Shown: one piece after another, positions 8,401 through 18,239 of the stretch
Position numbering within the stretch: the first letter of the stretch is position 1
How the letters are laid out: the number at the start of each line of letters is the position of its first letter
NCBI RefSeq assembly: GCF_000519205.1
Contig: NZ_KI912598.1
Coordinates: 448,390-512,389 of the forward strand
DNA length: 64,000 bases
Origin: Amycolatopsis taiwanensis DSM 45107
GTDB taxonomy: Bacteria > Actinomycetota > Actinomycetes > Mycobacteriales > Pseudonocardiaceae
Reading direction: 5' to 3'
The notes under the pieces: model-generated
What the model saw: only the letters and a program-made list of their open reading frames with translations
Told to the model about the DNA's origin: nothing
The model's database searches: none
Made by a program: the position numbers and the translations under genes

Positions 8401-8895
8401 TCAGGCCACCTCCTGGCGGGCGGTGTTCAGGCGCAGGGCCGCTCGGGTGACCGACACCCCGGTGATGACGGCGAGCATCGCGCAGAGGAATGTCCCGGCG
8501 AGATAGGCGAAGGCGAGCCCGACCGTGCCGGGCTGGAGCAGTCCCCGGATCTCCACGGCATAGGTCGAGAAGGTGGTGAACCCGCCGAGCACACCGACAC
8601 CGAGGAACGGCCGGACCAGGCGGTGAACGGTCCACCGCTCGGTGATCAGCACCATCAGCACGCCGATGAGGAGGCAGCCGAGCACATTCGCGAAAAACGT
8701 GGCCCACGGGAACTGGCCGGGAAGGACCGGCAGCAGCAGGGTGAGCCCGAAACGGGCCAGGGCGCCGAGCCCGCCGCCGAACGCGATCGCCACGAGCACC
8801 GGTGCGTGGCGGCGCGCCAGCTCACGACGCTGCGCGCCGACCCGGAGGTCGACGTCGGAGTCGATGGGATGTTCTAGTTCGACCTCACCGCCCAT
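8401..8895 (-). CDS. crcB: Fluoride channel subunit CrcB/FluC (first copy)
   Basis: A 164-residue Fluc subunit with four hydrophobic helices and the family motifs [24 protein letters not shown] and [12 protein letters not shown]. It has an unusual hydrophilic N-terminal extension of about 30 residues. ATG 8895 is preceded by GGAGGA. Its stop codon abuts the CTG-started DUF190 gene, so the two are translationally coupled. Together with the crcB at 7641-8012 it probably forms a heteromeric fluoride channel. Confidence 0.92.
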   Translation of the reverse strand: MGGEVELEHPIDSDVDLRVGAQRRELARRHAPVLVAIAFGGGLGALARFGLTLLLPVLPGQFPWATFFANVLGCLLIGVLMVLITERWTVHRLVRPFLGVGVLGGFTTFSTYAVEIRGLLQPGTVGLAFAYLAGTFLCAMLAVITGVSVTRAALRLNTARQEVA

Positions 8896-8946
8896 GGTCG
8901 TATCCTCCTACTCCCGCGCTGGACGTGTTTCACCTCGTCCGGGTCG

Positions 8947-9012
8947 AGTAGGGACCGTTGGCAGCTGACCTGCGGTTCTTCGAGACCGAAAGCGGCGAGC
9001 CCCACCGCCGCG
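8947..9012 (-). promoter_or_regulatory. Possible divergent fluoride riboswitch leader
   Basis: Read on the minus strand, the crcB leader holds a GGCGGTGGGGCTCGCC hairpin, then AACCGC, then GCTG, and ends in CCCTAC about 50 nt before the start codon. This order resembles the crcB RNA motif, and GGG of the first loop can pair with CCC at the 3' end as its pseudoknot does. The usually invariant GAUG and UGAUG segments are not intact, and an extra small hairpin is present. This is a weak candidate only. Confidence 0.25.
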
Positions 9013-9097
9013 TCTTAACACGATACCGGCAGGAGCGTAACCCGCACGGGCCTGTGTGGCGGTATTCACCGTCTGTCCGGCCGGTGTCACCGGTGAT

Positions 9098-9469
9098 TCA
9101 GCCGGATCGCCGGTCGCGGTGCCGCGAGTGCGCCGTCTCGCCGGGCACATACCGGACCACGTCGACCTCGTCGAGGGTGACCAGGCCGCTGATGTCCAGC
9201 TCGTCGAGCTGCGGCAGGAAGTCCCTGATCCGCTGCTCCGCGTCGACGATCACGATGAGCAGTGGTAACCGGTCGCCGATGGGGAGCAGGTGCGCGGTGT
9301 GAATCGCGGAGGTCGAGCCATAGCCCTCGATACCGCGGACGACCGTAGCCCCGGCGAGCCCCGCCCGGTGCGCCCGGTGCACGATCTCGGCGTGAAGCGG
9401 CTTGTGACGCCAAGTGTCGCCCTCGCAAACGAAGATCGACAACCGCAGCGCACGCCCGGAAACCTTCAC
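9098..9469 (-). CDS. DUF190 protein, fluoride-cluster copy B
   Basis: A 123-residue DUF190 protein resembling the 8059-8400 gene ([56 protein letters not shown]). Start GTG 9469 is preceded by GAAGGG at a good distance; a GTG at 9493 is an alternative. It lies about 200 bp upstream of the crcB-DUF190-crcB unit, on the same strand, so the cluster reads DUF190-crcB-DUF190-crcB. The role is inferred from context. Confidence 0.85.
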   Translation of the reverse strand: MKVSGRALRLSIFVCEGDTWRHKPLHAEIVHRAHRAGLAGATVVRGIEGYGSTSAIHTAHLLPIGDRLPLLIVIVDAEQRIRDFLPQLDELDISGLVTLDEVDVVRYVPGETAHSRHRDRRSG

Positions 9470-9574
9470 CGTTCGCCCTTCTCGCAGGGCCACCTTACTT
9501 GGCCCTGCCCGCAGGAGAGAAGGGTCGAGCCGGCCGGATCAGCGCCGGTCTTCCGCGGACCGCAGGCGGCCCGC

Positions 9575-10840
9575 TCAGTCGCCGAGCGCCTCGCGCACAG
9601 CGTCGGCCGAGGGCGGCACGGTGGCGCGCGGGCCGATCCGGCCTTCCACCGCGTCGAGCGTCTTCAGCCCGTCACCGGTGATGATCAGCACGGTCTCCGC
9701 GTCCGGGTCGATCTTGCCGGCCTCGATCAGCTTCTTCGCGGTCGCCACAGTCACGCCACCGGCGGTTTCGGTGAAGACCCCTTCGGTGCGGGCGAGCAGC
9801 CGGATGCCCTCGACGATCTCTTCGTCGCTGACGTCCTCGACCGCGCCGCCGGTGCGCTTGACCGTGTCCAGAACGTAGGGCCCGTCCGCCGGGTTGCCGA
9901 TGGCCAGCGACCGGGCGATGGTGTCCGGCCGGACCGGCCGGACCACGTCGTGACCATCCCGGAAGGCGGCCGACACCGGGGAACACCCGGTCGCCTGCGC
10001 ACCGAACACCCGGTACGGGCTGTCCTCGATCAGTCCGACTTCGGCGAGCTCGCGGAAGCCCTTGTCCACCTTGGTCAGCTGCGAGCCCGACGCGACCGGC
10101 ACGACGACCTGCTCGGGCCGCCGCCAGCCCAACTGCTCGGCGATCTCGAAGGCCAGCGTCTTGGAACCCTCGGAGTAGTAGGGCCGCACGTTGACGTTCA
10201 CGAACGCCCAGGTTTCGTGTTCCGCGGCGAGTTCGGTGGCCACGCGGTTGACGTCGTCGTAGTTGCCGTCCACCGCGATCAGGTTCCCGTCGTAGACCGC
10301 GGTGGTCAGCACCTTCGCACGCTCCAGCGACGACGGGATCAGCACCACCGACCGCCAGCCGGCCCGGGCGGCGGCCGCCGCGACCGCGTTGGCCAGATTG
10401 CCGGTGGACGGGCAGGCGAGGGTGTCGAAGCCGAATTCCCGGGCCGCCGCCAGCGCGACGGCGACCACGCGGTCCTTGAAGGAATGTGTCGGGTTGCCGG
10501 TGTCGTCCTTGACCCAGATCCGCTTCACGCCGAGCGCCTTGGCCAGCCGGTCGGCCCGGATCAGGCGGGTAAAGCCGGGCTCGGTGTTCGGGATCTCCGC
10601 CACGTTCGAGGGCACCGGAAGGAGCTTCTGGTAGCGCCAGATGTTCTTGGGACCCGCCTCGATGTCCTCGCGGCGCACCTTGCCGAAGTCATAGGCGACC
10701 TCGAGCGGCGAGAAGTCCTCCGCGGAAACGAACTCCGGGGCCAGCGGCTGGCGGTGTCCCTCTTCCTTCGACACCAGCTCCACCGCGGGGCCGAGGTCAA
10801 GGGTGCGCCGGGCGCCGGTCGACGTAAGGGTTGCAGTCAT
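9575..10840 (-). CDS. thrC: Threonine synthase
   Basis: A 421-residue PLP enzyme that turns O-phosphohomoserine into threonine and phosphate. The PLP lysine is in PTHSFKDRV and the phosphate-binding region includes CPSTGNLANAVAA. ATG 10840 is chosen over an upstream start because AAAGGA lies 8 nt before it and the upstream region is a SAM riboswitch. The gene is monocistronic between the fluoride cluster and holA (divergent). Confidence 0.95.
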   Translation of the reverse strand: MTATLTSTGARRTLDLGPAVELVSKEEGHRQPLAPEFVSAEDFSPLEVAYDFGKVRREDIEAGPKNIWRYQKLLPVPSNVAEIPNTEPGFTRLIRADRLAKALGVKRIWVKDDTGNPTHSFKDRVVAVALAAAREFGFDTLACPSTGNLANAVAAAAARAGWRSVVLIPSSLERAKVLTTAVYDGNLIAVDGNYDDVNRVATELAAEHETWAFVNVNVRPYYSEGSKTLAFEIAEQLGWRRPEQVVVPVASGSQLTKVDKGFRELAEVGLIEDSPYRVFGAQATGCSPVSAAFRDGHDVVRPVRPDTIARSLAIGNPADGPYVLDTVKRTGGAVEDVSDEEIVEGIRLLARTEGVFTETAGGVTVATAKKLIEAGKIDPDAETVLIITGDGLKTLDAVEGRIGPRATVPPSADAVREALGD

Positions 10841-10855
10841 CGCGAGGTTCCTTTC

Positions 10856-10984
10856 CTCATCTGCCCCGCTGACGCGGGCCGGAATTGGCACCGTGGTCGT
10901 CAGCTACCTCGCGGAATCGAGATGACAGGCTGACGCCGGTTGCCGGGGCTTCTTCGGGCCGTTCCCTCTGCCCCTCTGGATGAG
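10856..10984 (-). promoter_or_regulatory. SAM-I (S-box) riboswitch upstream of thrC
   Basis: On the minus strand the 129-nt leader holds the S-box core: CTCATCCAGAG, AGAGGGAACGGCCCGAAGAA, GCCCCGGCAACC, ACGGTGCCAATTCC and the closing GATGAG. P1 pairs CTCATC (10979-10984) with GATGAG (10856-10861). The 3' strand of P1 runs straight into the thrC Shine-Dalgarno (GGAAAGGA), so SAM binding could hide the ribosome site. The order and content of the motifs leave little doubt about the class. Confidence 0.93.
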
Positions 10985-11098
10985 CGGTATTCGGTTGTCG
11001 ACGCTCACGTCGCGCGATGCGTCCGTAACAACATACGACATCGCGTTGATGCCACGCTATGGCCATGGGGTCTTCGTCCACATGGCAGGATCGAAGGC

Positions 11099-12076
11099 GT
11101 GCCGGCCACCGCGACCACACCATCACTGCACCTGGTCCTCGGCGACGAAGAACTTCTCGTCGAGCGTGCTGTTCGTGCCGCTCTCGATGCGGTACGGCAG
11201 GTCGATCCCGCGGCCGAACTCACCCGCAGGAAAGTGTCGGAACTCACCGTTGGAGAGCTTTCTGAGCTGGTCAGCCCCTCGCTCTTCAGCGAGGGCCGGG
11301 TGATTGTGCTCGAGTCGGGCCAGGACATCGCCCAGGAACTGGCGGACGCCGTGCTCGACTACGCCCAGCGGCCCGAGGACGGGGTTGTGCTGGTCGTCGT
11401 GCACACCGGGGGCGGGCGCGGCAAGGCCGGCAAGGCGCTGCCGGCCGCGTTGCGCAAGGCCGGCGCCGAGATCACCGAGTGCGCCAAGATCACCAAGCCG
11501 GCGGAGCGCGAGGCGTTCGTCCGCAACGAGGTGCGCCGGGCCGGCGGCCGGATCGACCCGGCCGGGGTCGCCGCGCTGATCGACGCGGTCGGCTCGGACC
11601 TGCGGGAGCTGGCCTCGGCGGCCGCGCAGCTGGTGGCCGACTCCGGCGGCACGGTGGACCAGCAGGCGGTCCGCCGCTACCACCGTGGCCGCGCCGACGT
11701 CACCGGCTTCGCGGTGGCGGAGCGGGCGGTGGCCGGCGATCGCGCGGCGGCCCTGGAGTCGATGCGCTGGGCGATGCAGATCGGGGTGCCGCACGTGCTG
11801 GTCGCCGACGCGCTGGCCGACGCCGTGCGCACGATTGCGCGGGTGTCCGCGGCCGGGCGCGGCAACCCCAACCAGCTCGCCGGAGAGCTGGGCATGCCGC
11901 CGTGGAAGGTGCGCAAGGCCCAGGGGCAGGCACGTGGCTGGACCTCGGCCGGGCTGGCGGAGGCGATGGGGATCGTGGCGCGCGTCAACGCGGAGGTGAA
12001 GGGCGCCGCGGCGGACCCGTCCTACGCCCTCGAGCGTGCCGTGCTGGACCTGGTGTCGGTGCGGGAGAAGAACTGA
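11099..12076 (+). CDS. holA: DNA polymerase III subunit delta
   Basis: A 325-residue clamp-loader delta subunit. Features include LVLGDEELLVERAV near the N-terminus, FSEGRVIVLES, and the C-terminal clamp-loader collar helices with MPPWKVRKAQGQ. Start GTG 11099 is chosen because the domain begins right after it; the longer upstream frame overlaps the divergent thrC leader. It sits between comEC and rpsT as in mycobacteria. A strong hairpin follows the stop. Confidence 0.92.
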   Translation: MPATATTPSLHLVLGDEELLVERAVRAALDAVRQVDPAAELTRRKVSELTVGELSELVSPSLFSEGRVIVLESGQDIAQELADAVLDYAQRPEDGVVLVVVHTGGGRGKAGKALPAALRKAGAEITECAKITKPAEREAFVRNEVRRAGGRIDPAGVAALIDAVGSDLRELASAAAQLVADSGGTVDQQAVRRYHRGRADVTGFAVAERAVAGDRAAALESMRWAMQIGVPHVLVADALADAVRTIARVSAAGRGNPNQLAGELGMPPWKVRKAQGQARGWTSAGLAEAMGIVARVNAEVKGAAADPSYALERAVLDLVSVREKN

Positions 12077-12080
12077 CGAA

Positions 12081-12118
12081 CGTGGGCGGGTGAGCCGCTC
12101 ACGGCCCACCCGCCCACG
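12081..12118. terminator. Bidirectional terminator hairpin between holA and rpsT
   Basis: CGTGGGCGGGT (12081-12091) pairs perfectly with ACCCGCCCACG (12108-12118) around a 16-nt loop. It lies between the convergent stops of holA (12076) and rpsT (12131). There is no long U-tract, as is common for actinomycete terminators. Confidence 0.8.
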
Positions 12119-12130
12119 GACGGTTGCGTA

Positions 12131-12391
12131 TCAGAGCTGGTTGGCTCGCTTGGCCATGGCCGACTTCTTGTTCGCGGCCTGGTTGGGGTGGATGACGCCC
12201 TTGCTGGCGGCCTTGTCCAGCTTCTTGGCGGCCTCACGCTGTAGCGCGATGGCCTTGTCCTTGTCGCCCGACTCGGCGGCCTCGCGGAACTTGCGGATCG
12301 CGGTCTTCACCGAGGACTTGACCGACTGGTTGCGCTGGCGCGCCTTCTCGTTGGTCTTGATGCGCTTGATCTGAGACTTGATGTTGGCCAC
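12131..12391 (-). CDS. rpsT: 30S ribosomal protein S20
   Basis: An 86-residue, very basic, helical ribosomal protein that binds 16S rRNA. The N-terminus ([20 protein letters not shown]) and the C-terminal [19 protein letters not shown] are characteristic. Start GTG 12391 has AAGGAG 7 nt upstream. It is convergent with holA, the conserved neighbour. Confidence 0.96.
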   Translation of the reverse strand: MANIKSQIKRIKTNEKARQRNQSVKSSVKTAIRKFREAAESGDKDKAIALQREAAKKLDKAASKGVIHPNQAANKKSAMAKRANQL

Positions 12392-12689
12392 GAGGGCGCT
12401 CCTTGATCTTGGTTGGGCTGCCGCGTTCGACTGGCCCCGGAAACCGGGTTTCCTCCCTGGCGGAATGCCACACGGCAACGAGCGACAAGAAGACTACCAG
12501 CGCCGGTATGATGATCCACGTAGTGCCTAGGGTTCCGCCGCCGTCCCGCTGGGATCGACAATCAGGGGTGGTGGGCCTGGTCCGAGCGGCACCGACCGGT
12601 GGGCCGGACGCCCGTCGGCACACCTGATGGGACAAAAGCCCCGAGGGCCCTGGTTCTTGCGTGCCCGCGCAAGGCCGGAAGGGCCTTCG

Positions 12690-13556
12690 ATGAACGGCAC
12701 CGCCCTCGCCCTCGTGCTCATCGCCGCCGTCGTGCACGCGGCGTGGAACCTGGCCGCCAAGCGTGTCCGTGACGGTGGCGCGAGTTTCGTCTTCCTCTAC
12801 TACACGGCGAGCGCGGTCTGCTGCCTGCCCGTCGCGATCGTCACGCTGGTCGTCGAACCGGCACGTCCACAGTGGGCCTGGTTGCTCGCGGCCGTGCTCA
12901 CGGCGGTCTTCCACGTCTGTTATGGCATCGTTCTGCAGCGCGGCTACGCGGTGGGCGACCTCTCGGTGGTCTACCCGGTCGCTCGCGGAAGCGGACCACT
13001 GCTGTCCGTGTTCGCCGCGGTGGTCGTGCTGGGCGAGCGGCCGGGGGTGCCGGGCCTGGCCGGTGCGCTCCTGGTCGTGGCGGGCGTGCTGCTCATCGGC
13101 ACCGGTTCTCGCGATGGCCGCACCGACCCCCGCGCCCGCCGGGCGGGGTTCGCCTACGGTCTGCTCACCGGCGTCACCATCGCCGCGTACACGATCTGGG
13201 ACGACTACTCGGTCACCGCCCTCGCCGTGCCCCCGCTGGTCTATTTCAGCACCGGGGCGCTGCTGCAGAGCCTGATCCTCACGCCGTCCGCGCTTCGCCG
13301 GGGCGACGTCGGCCGGCGGTGGCGGACATACCGGCGCGAAGTGCTGGTTGTCGGCGTCCTTTCGCCGGTGGCCTATCTGATGGTGCTCTACGCGATGCGA
13401 CTGGCGCCGGTGAGCCTGGTCGCGCCCGCGCGCGAGGTCAGCATCGTGCTCGGTGGCATCGCCGCGTGGCTTGTCCTCGGCGAGGCCGATCCGCTGCGCC
13501 GGTTGACGGGCTCCGTTATCGTGCTGACCGGAATCGGCCTGATCGCGGTCGCCTGA
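12690..13556 (+). CDS. DMT-superfamily (EamA) permease
   Basis: A 288-residue inner-membrane protein with about ten hydrophobic helices in two similar halves, as in EamA transporters. The two repeats end in PVARGSGPLLSVF and APAREVSIVLGGI. ATG 12690 follows GGAAGGG. The substrate cannot be predicted; relatives export amino acids or metabolites. The next gene follows after 19 bp on the same strand, so they may be co-transcribed. Confidence 0.87.
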   Translation: MNGTALALVLIAAVVHAAWNLAAKRVRDGGASFVFLYYTASAVCCLPVAIVTLVVEPARPQWAWLLAAVLTAVFHVCYGIVLQRGYAVGDLSVVYPVARGSGPLLSVFAAVVVLGERPGVPGLAGALLVVAGVLLIGTGSRDGRTDPRARRAGFAYGLLTGVTIAAYTIWDDYSVTALAVPPLVYFSTGALLQSLILTPSALRRGDVGRRWRTYRREVLVVGVLSPVAYLMVLYAMRLAPVSLVAPAREVSIVLGGIAAWLVLGEADPLRRLTGSVIVLTGIGLIAVA

Positions 13557-13575
13557 TCGAAGGGAGGAAGGTGCC

Positions 13576-13965
13576 GTGGAGGTCCTGAGCAGCCGGGTGC
13601 TCCTCCGGTCCCATGACCTGGCGAAAACCACCGCGTTCTACGCCGACGTCCTCGGCCTGGCGATCTACCGGACCTTCCCGGGCGGCACGGTGTTCTTTCT
13701 CGGTCAGGGGTTTCTCGAGGTCTCCGGCCAGGGTGAGCCGGACGCGGGCGGCAACGCCGGAATCTGGCTGCAGGTGCGGAACCTGGCGGCCACGCTGGCG
13801 GAACTGGCCGCCCGCGGGCTCACCCCTGACCGGCCGGCCCGGCGCGAACCGTGGGGCCTGGACGAGGCCTGGATCTCCGACCCGGACGGCACCCGGATCG
13901 TGCTCGTCGAGATCCCCGCGGATCATCCACTTCGGACGGACGTGCGGCCGCCGTCAGGGGCGTAG
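13576..13965 (+). CDS. VOC (glyoxalase/bleomycin-resistance fold) protein
   Basis: A 129-residue protein with the paired beta-alpha-beta-beta-beta VOC fold (SRVLLRSHDLAKTTAFYADVLGLAIYRTF, then LDEAWISDPDGTRIVLVEI). Start GTG 13576 has GGGAGGAAG upstream. VOC proteins include metal-dependent lyases, dioxygenases and drug-binding proteins; which applies here is unknown. The 3' end overlaps the convergent methyltransferase by 12 bp. Confidence 0.85.
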   Translation: MEVLSSRVLLRSHDLAKTTAFYADVLGLAIYRTFPGGTVFFLGQGFLEVSGQGEPDAGGNAGIWLQVRNLAATLAELAARGLTPDRPARREPWGLDEAWISDPDGTRIVLVEIPADHPLRTDVRPPSGA

Positions 13966-14403
13966 CGCGCGTAGCTGCGCGGCCAGGGGAGCCGCCGGTC
14001 CCGGGGGCGCCCACACCCAGGTCTGCAGATCGGTGAACCCGGCCGCGGCCGCCTCGGCGGCCAACTCGTGACGCGGCACCGGGAGCCGGTCTTCCGGCGC
14101 GGACAGCACGAGGCGCCCGCCCGGTTTCAGCACCCGGCGCAGCTCGGCGAACCCGGCCGCGCGGTCGGTCCAGGACTGCACGTCATTGACGCTGAGCACG
14201 ACGTCGACCGACTCATCGTCCTGCCCGGTGTGCTCGGCGGATGCGGTGTGCTGCCCGAGCTCTGGCCGGTCGCCGATGACCAGGACGGCCTCGCCCGGGC
14301 GGATCCCGGCCGCGGCCAGGACGTGCCGATCGATCGCCGCGTTCGTGGGCGCCCGCACGAACGCGGTGATCCGCTCCAGCAGGCGGTCAAACGGAGTAGT
14401 CAT
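13954..14403 (-). CDS. Small SAM-dependent methyltransferase-like protein
   Basis: A 149-residue class I methyltransferase-like protein. It keeps an early [14 protein letters not shown] segment in the place of motif I, a [12 protein letters not shown] strand and the common [17 protein letters not shown] segment. The glycine-rich motif I is weak (no GxGxG) and the protein is short for the family, so activity is uncertain. It is divergent from lepA (76 bp between starts) and converges with the VOC gene. Confidence 0.72.
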   Translation of the reverse strand: MTTPFDRLLERITAFVRAPTNAAIDRHVLAAAGIRPGEAVLVIGDRPELGQHTASAEHTGQDDESVDVVLSVNDVQSWTDRAAGFAELRRVLKPGGRLVLSAPEDRLPVPRHELAAEAAAAGFTDLQTWVWAPPGPAAPLAAQLRALRP

Positions 14404-14478
14404 AACTACAGGTCAGCACGCGGGCGATGGGACGGCATCGGGGATGACCCGGAAATCCCGCTTCCGGCTCATGGGAAC

Positions 14479-16353
<1,875 letters not shown>

Positions 16354-16373
16354 CCGCGGTTCGGCGGGCCGTT

Positions 16374-16419
16374 ACGCGCTGTACCCCGTCGAACCGCGTT
16401 CCGCGATCGTTTCTGTCGG
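16374..16419. repeat. 46-bp upstream repeat, copy 1 (before first Uma2 gene)
   Basis: This block lies between lepA and the first Uma2 gene, 45 bp before the GTG start. It aligns with 17096-17141 without gaps, with 42 of 46 positions identical by hand count. The shared core is ACCGCGTTCCGCGA. It is probably a promoter or regulatory block copied together with the gene. Confidence 0.7.
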
Positions 16420-16464
16420 TGGGTGGTGGTTCACTGCTGGCGTCAGGAACATCGGGAGGGCAGC

Positions 16465-17043
16465 GTGACTCTTATGACGGCGACGGCAGGGTCGGCCCGG
16501 TCGGGTTCCTTCACGGTGCGTGATCTGGAGGGGATGCCCGATGACGGCCGGCGGTACGAGCTCATCGACGGAGAGCTCTTCGTGAGCCCTGCATCAGGTA
16601 CCCGGCACCAAAGTGTCGCGTACCTGCTTTTCGGCGTCCTGCATGCCGCCTGTCCCGCGCATCTCAAGGTCCTGGGTGCGCCGTTCGCGGTGAAGCCGCA
16701 TGGGCGGACGGAGTTGCAGCCGGATCTGCTCGTCGGGCGGCGCGCTGATTTCACCGACAAGCTGTTGCCGGTGGCTCCGTTACTGGCGGTGGAGGTGCTT
16801 TCGCGGAGCACCGCGAAGGTCGACCTCGAGGTGAAGAAGCGGGCGTACGAGCGGCTGGGGACGGAGTGCTACTGGGTGATCGACCCGGCGCATCCCTCGA
16901 TGCTGGTTTACGAACTCGATGGGGAGGGTCGGTATGCCGAGGTCGCGAGGGTGGCGGAGGAGAAGCCGTTCTATGCCGAGCGGCCGTTCGACGTGCGGAT
17001 CGTGCTGACGGACCTGGTGGACGAGTTCGGCCCCGGCTGGTAG
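16465..17043 (+). CDS. Uma2 family (DUF820) restriction-endonuclease-fold protein, copy 1
   Basis: A 192-residue protein with a predicted PD-(D/E)XK fold. Family signatures are RRYELIDGELFVSPA, LQPDLLVGRRADF, LAVEVLSRSTAKVDLEVKKRAYERLG and CYWVIDP. GTG 16465 follows GGGAGGGC; an in-frame ATG four codons later is an alternative. It is followed by a paralogue with a duplicated upstream block. Cellular targets of Uma2 proteins are unknown, and they are common in multiple copies in actinomycetes. Confidence 0.85.
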   Translation: MTLMTATAGSARSGSFTVRDLEGMPDDGRRYELIDGELFVSPASGTRHQSVAYLLFGVLHAACPAHLKVLGAPFAVKPHGRTELQPDLLVGRRADFTDKLLPVAPLLAVEVLSRSTAKVDLEVKKRAYERLGTECYWVIDPAHPSMLVYELDGEGRYAEVARVAEEKPFYAERPFDVRIVLTDLVDEFGPGW

Positions 17044-17095
17044 ATGGTCGACAGGATCGCGGCCCTGGTCGGAGGTGCCTGTTGAGCGGTCGGTG

Positions 17096-17141
17096 ACGCG
17101 CTGTACTCCGTCAAACCGCGTTCCGCGACCGGTTCTGTCGG
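17096..17141. repeat. 46-bp upstream repeat, copy 2 (before second Uma2 gene)
   Basis: This is the second copy of the 16374-16419 block, placed 44 bp before the ATG of the second Uma2 gene. It is much more conserved than the rest of the intergenic DNA, which argues that it is functional. Confidence 0.7.
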
Positions 17142-17185
17142 ACGGTGCTGCTTAGCTGTGGCGTAACCACTGAATGGAGTGCACC

Positions 17186-17773
17186 ATGACCGCTATGGCA
17201 GTAAGGGCGACCCCGTTTGCAGGAGACCCAGAGCAGCCGTTCACGGTGCGGGACCTGGAGGGGATGCCCGATGACGGCCGCCGGTACGAGCTCATTGATG
17301 GGATGCTCGTCGTGAGCCCCGCACCAGGACTACGGCACCAAGCGGTGGGCTATCAGCTTCACCATGTGCTTTATGAAGCGTGTCCAGATGACCTTTTCGT
17401 CGTCGGGGCGCCGTTCGGGGTGCACTTCCCGGATGACGAGAAGAACGAGTTGCAGCCGGATGTGCTGGTCGGCCGCTTCGACGACTTCACCGAAAGGGAT
17501 CTGCCTGCCGCGCCCGTGCTCGCGGTAGAGGTGCTGTCGCCGAGCACGGCCATTCACGACGTGAACACCAAGAGGGCGGTCTACGAGCGCATGGGGGTGC
17601 CCAGCTACTGGGTGATCGATCCGGAGAAGCCGTCGATGCGCGTGTTCGAACTCGACGACGACGGCCGTTACCAGGTGATCGCGAAGATCGCGGACGACGA
17701 GCCGTTCGACGCGATCAAGCCGTTTCCCGTGCGGATCGTGCTGACGGACCTGCTGGGCAGGCTCGCCCGCTGA
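17186..17773 (+). CDS. Uma2 family (DUF820) restriction-endonuclease-fold protein, copy 2
   Basis: A 195-residue paralogue of the preceding gene. It shares the segment FTVRDLEGMPDDGRRYELI and has LQPDVLVGRFDDF, LAVEVLSPSTAIHDVNTKRAVYERMG and YWVIDPEKPSM. ATG 17186 has GGAG 6 nt upstream. The pair arose by tandem duplication; both copies keep the predicted catalytic acidic residues and lysine. The function is unknown. Confidence 0.85.
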   Translation: MTAMAVRATPFAGDPEQPFTVRDLEGMPDDGRRYELIDGMLVVSPAPGLRHQAVGYQLHHVLYEACPDDLFVVGAPFGVHFPDDEKNELQPDVLVGRFDDFTERDLPAAPVLAVEVLSPSTAIHDVNTKRAVYERMGVPSYWVIDPEKPSMRVFELDDDGRYQVIAKIADDEPFDAIKPFPVRIVLTDLLGRLAR

Positions 17774-17782
17774 GCCGCGGGC

Positions 17783-18226
17783 TCAGCCGCGCCCGGCGAT
17801 ACGGGTGGCCTCGACGAAGACGGCGCACCGGCGTTCCGCGGCCATCACCCGGTCGTATTCGTCCCAGTCGTCGTGTGTACCAGTGGCGGCGATGAACACC
17901 TCGCGCAGGAGTTGCGGCAGTCCTCCGGCGTCGAAGCCGGGGTCCGGGTCGTCGGGGCCGATCAGCCGGACCGGGCCTTGCACGGAAACCCATTCCCACC
18001 CGCGACGAAAGGTGATCGTTGCGTTGTGATGCAGCCGAAGCAGTTCGAGCTTGCGGCTTCCGCCCACCGCCACGAAGCCGACCGAAGCGCGGCCGCTCAC
18101 CGGATCGTCGATCGGCCCGGCGTTGACGACCGAGGTATGCACGGTGCCGTCCGGGCGCGCGACCGCGACGGTGGCCAGGCCGTGCTCGGCCGGGGCGAGC
18201 TTGTGCACCAGAGCCAGATCAGCCAT
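17783..18226 (-). CDS. PPOX-class (pyridoxamine-oxidase-fold) probable F420-dependent enzyme
   Basis: A 147-residue split-barrel flavin/F420-binding protein resembling the PPOX class F420 family. Visible segments are LATVAVARPDGTVHTSVVNAG, SRKLELLRLHHNATITFRRG and WEWVSVQGPVRLIG. Actinobacterial members bind F420 or heme and reduce diverse quinone-like substrates; the substrate here is unknown. It converges with the Uma2 gene, with 9 bp between the stops. Confidence 0.82.
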   Translation of the reverse strand: MADLALVHKLAPAEHGLATVAVARPDGTVHTSVVNAGPIDDPVSGRASVGFVAVGGSRKLELLRLHHNATITFRRGWEWVSVQGPVRLIGPDDPDPGFDAGGLPQLLREVFIAATGTHDDWDEYDRVMAAERRCAVFVEATRIAGRG

Positions 18227-18239
18227 GCCGGGACTCTAA

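Noticed and set aside
12403-12540. Minus-strand frame with one strong hydrophobic helix ([18 protein letters not shown]) upstream of rpsT
   Set aside because: There is no ATG, GTG or TTG in frame before the helix, and the frame runs out of phase into rpsT; probably the rpsT promoter region.
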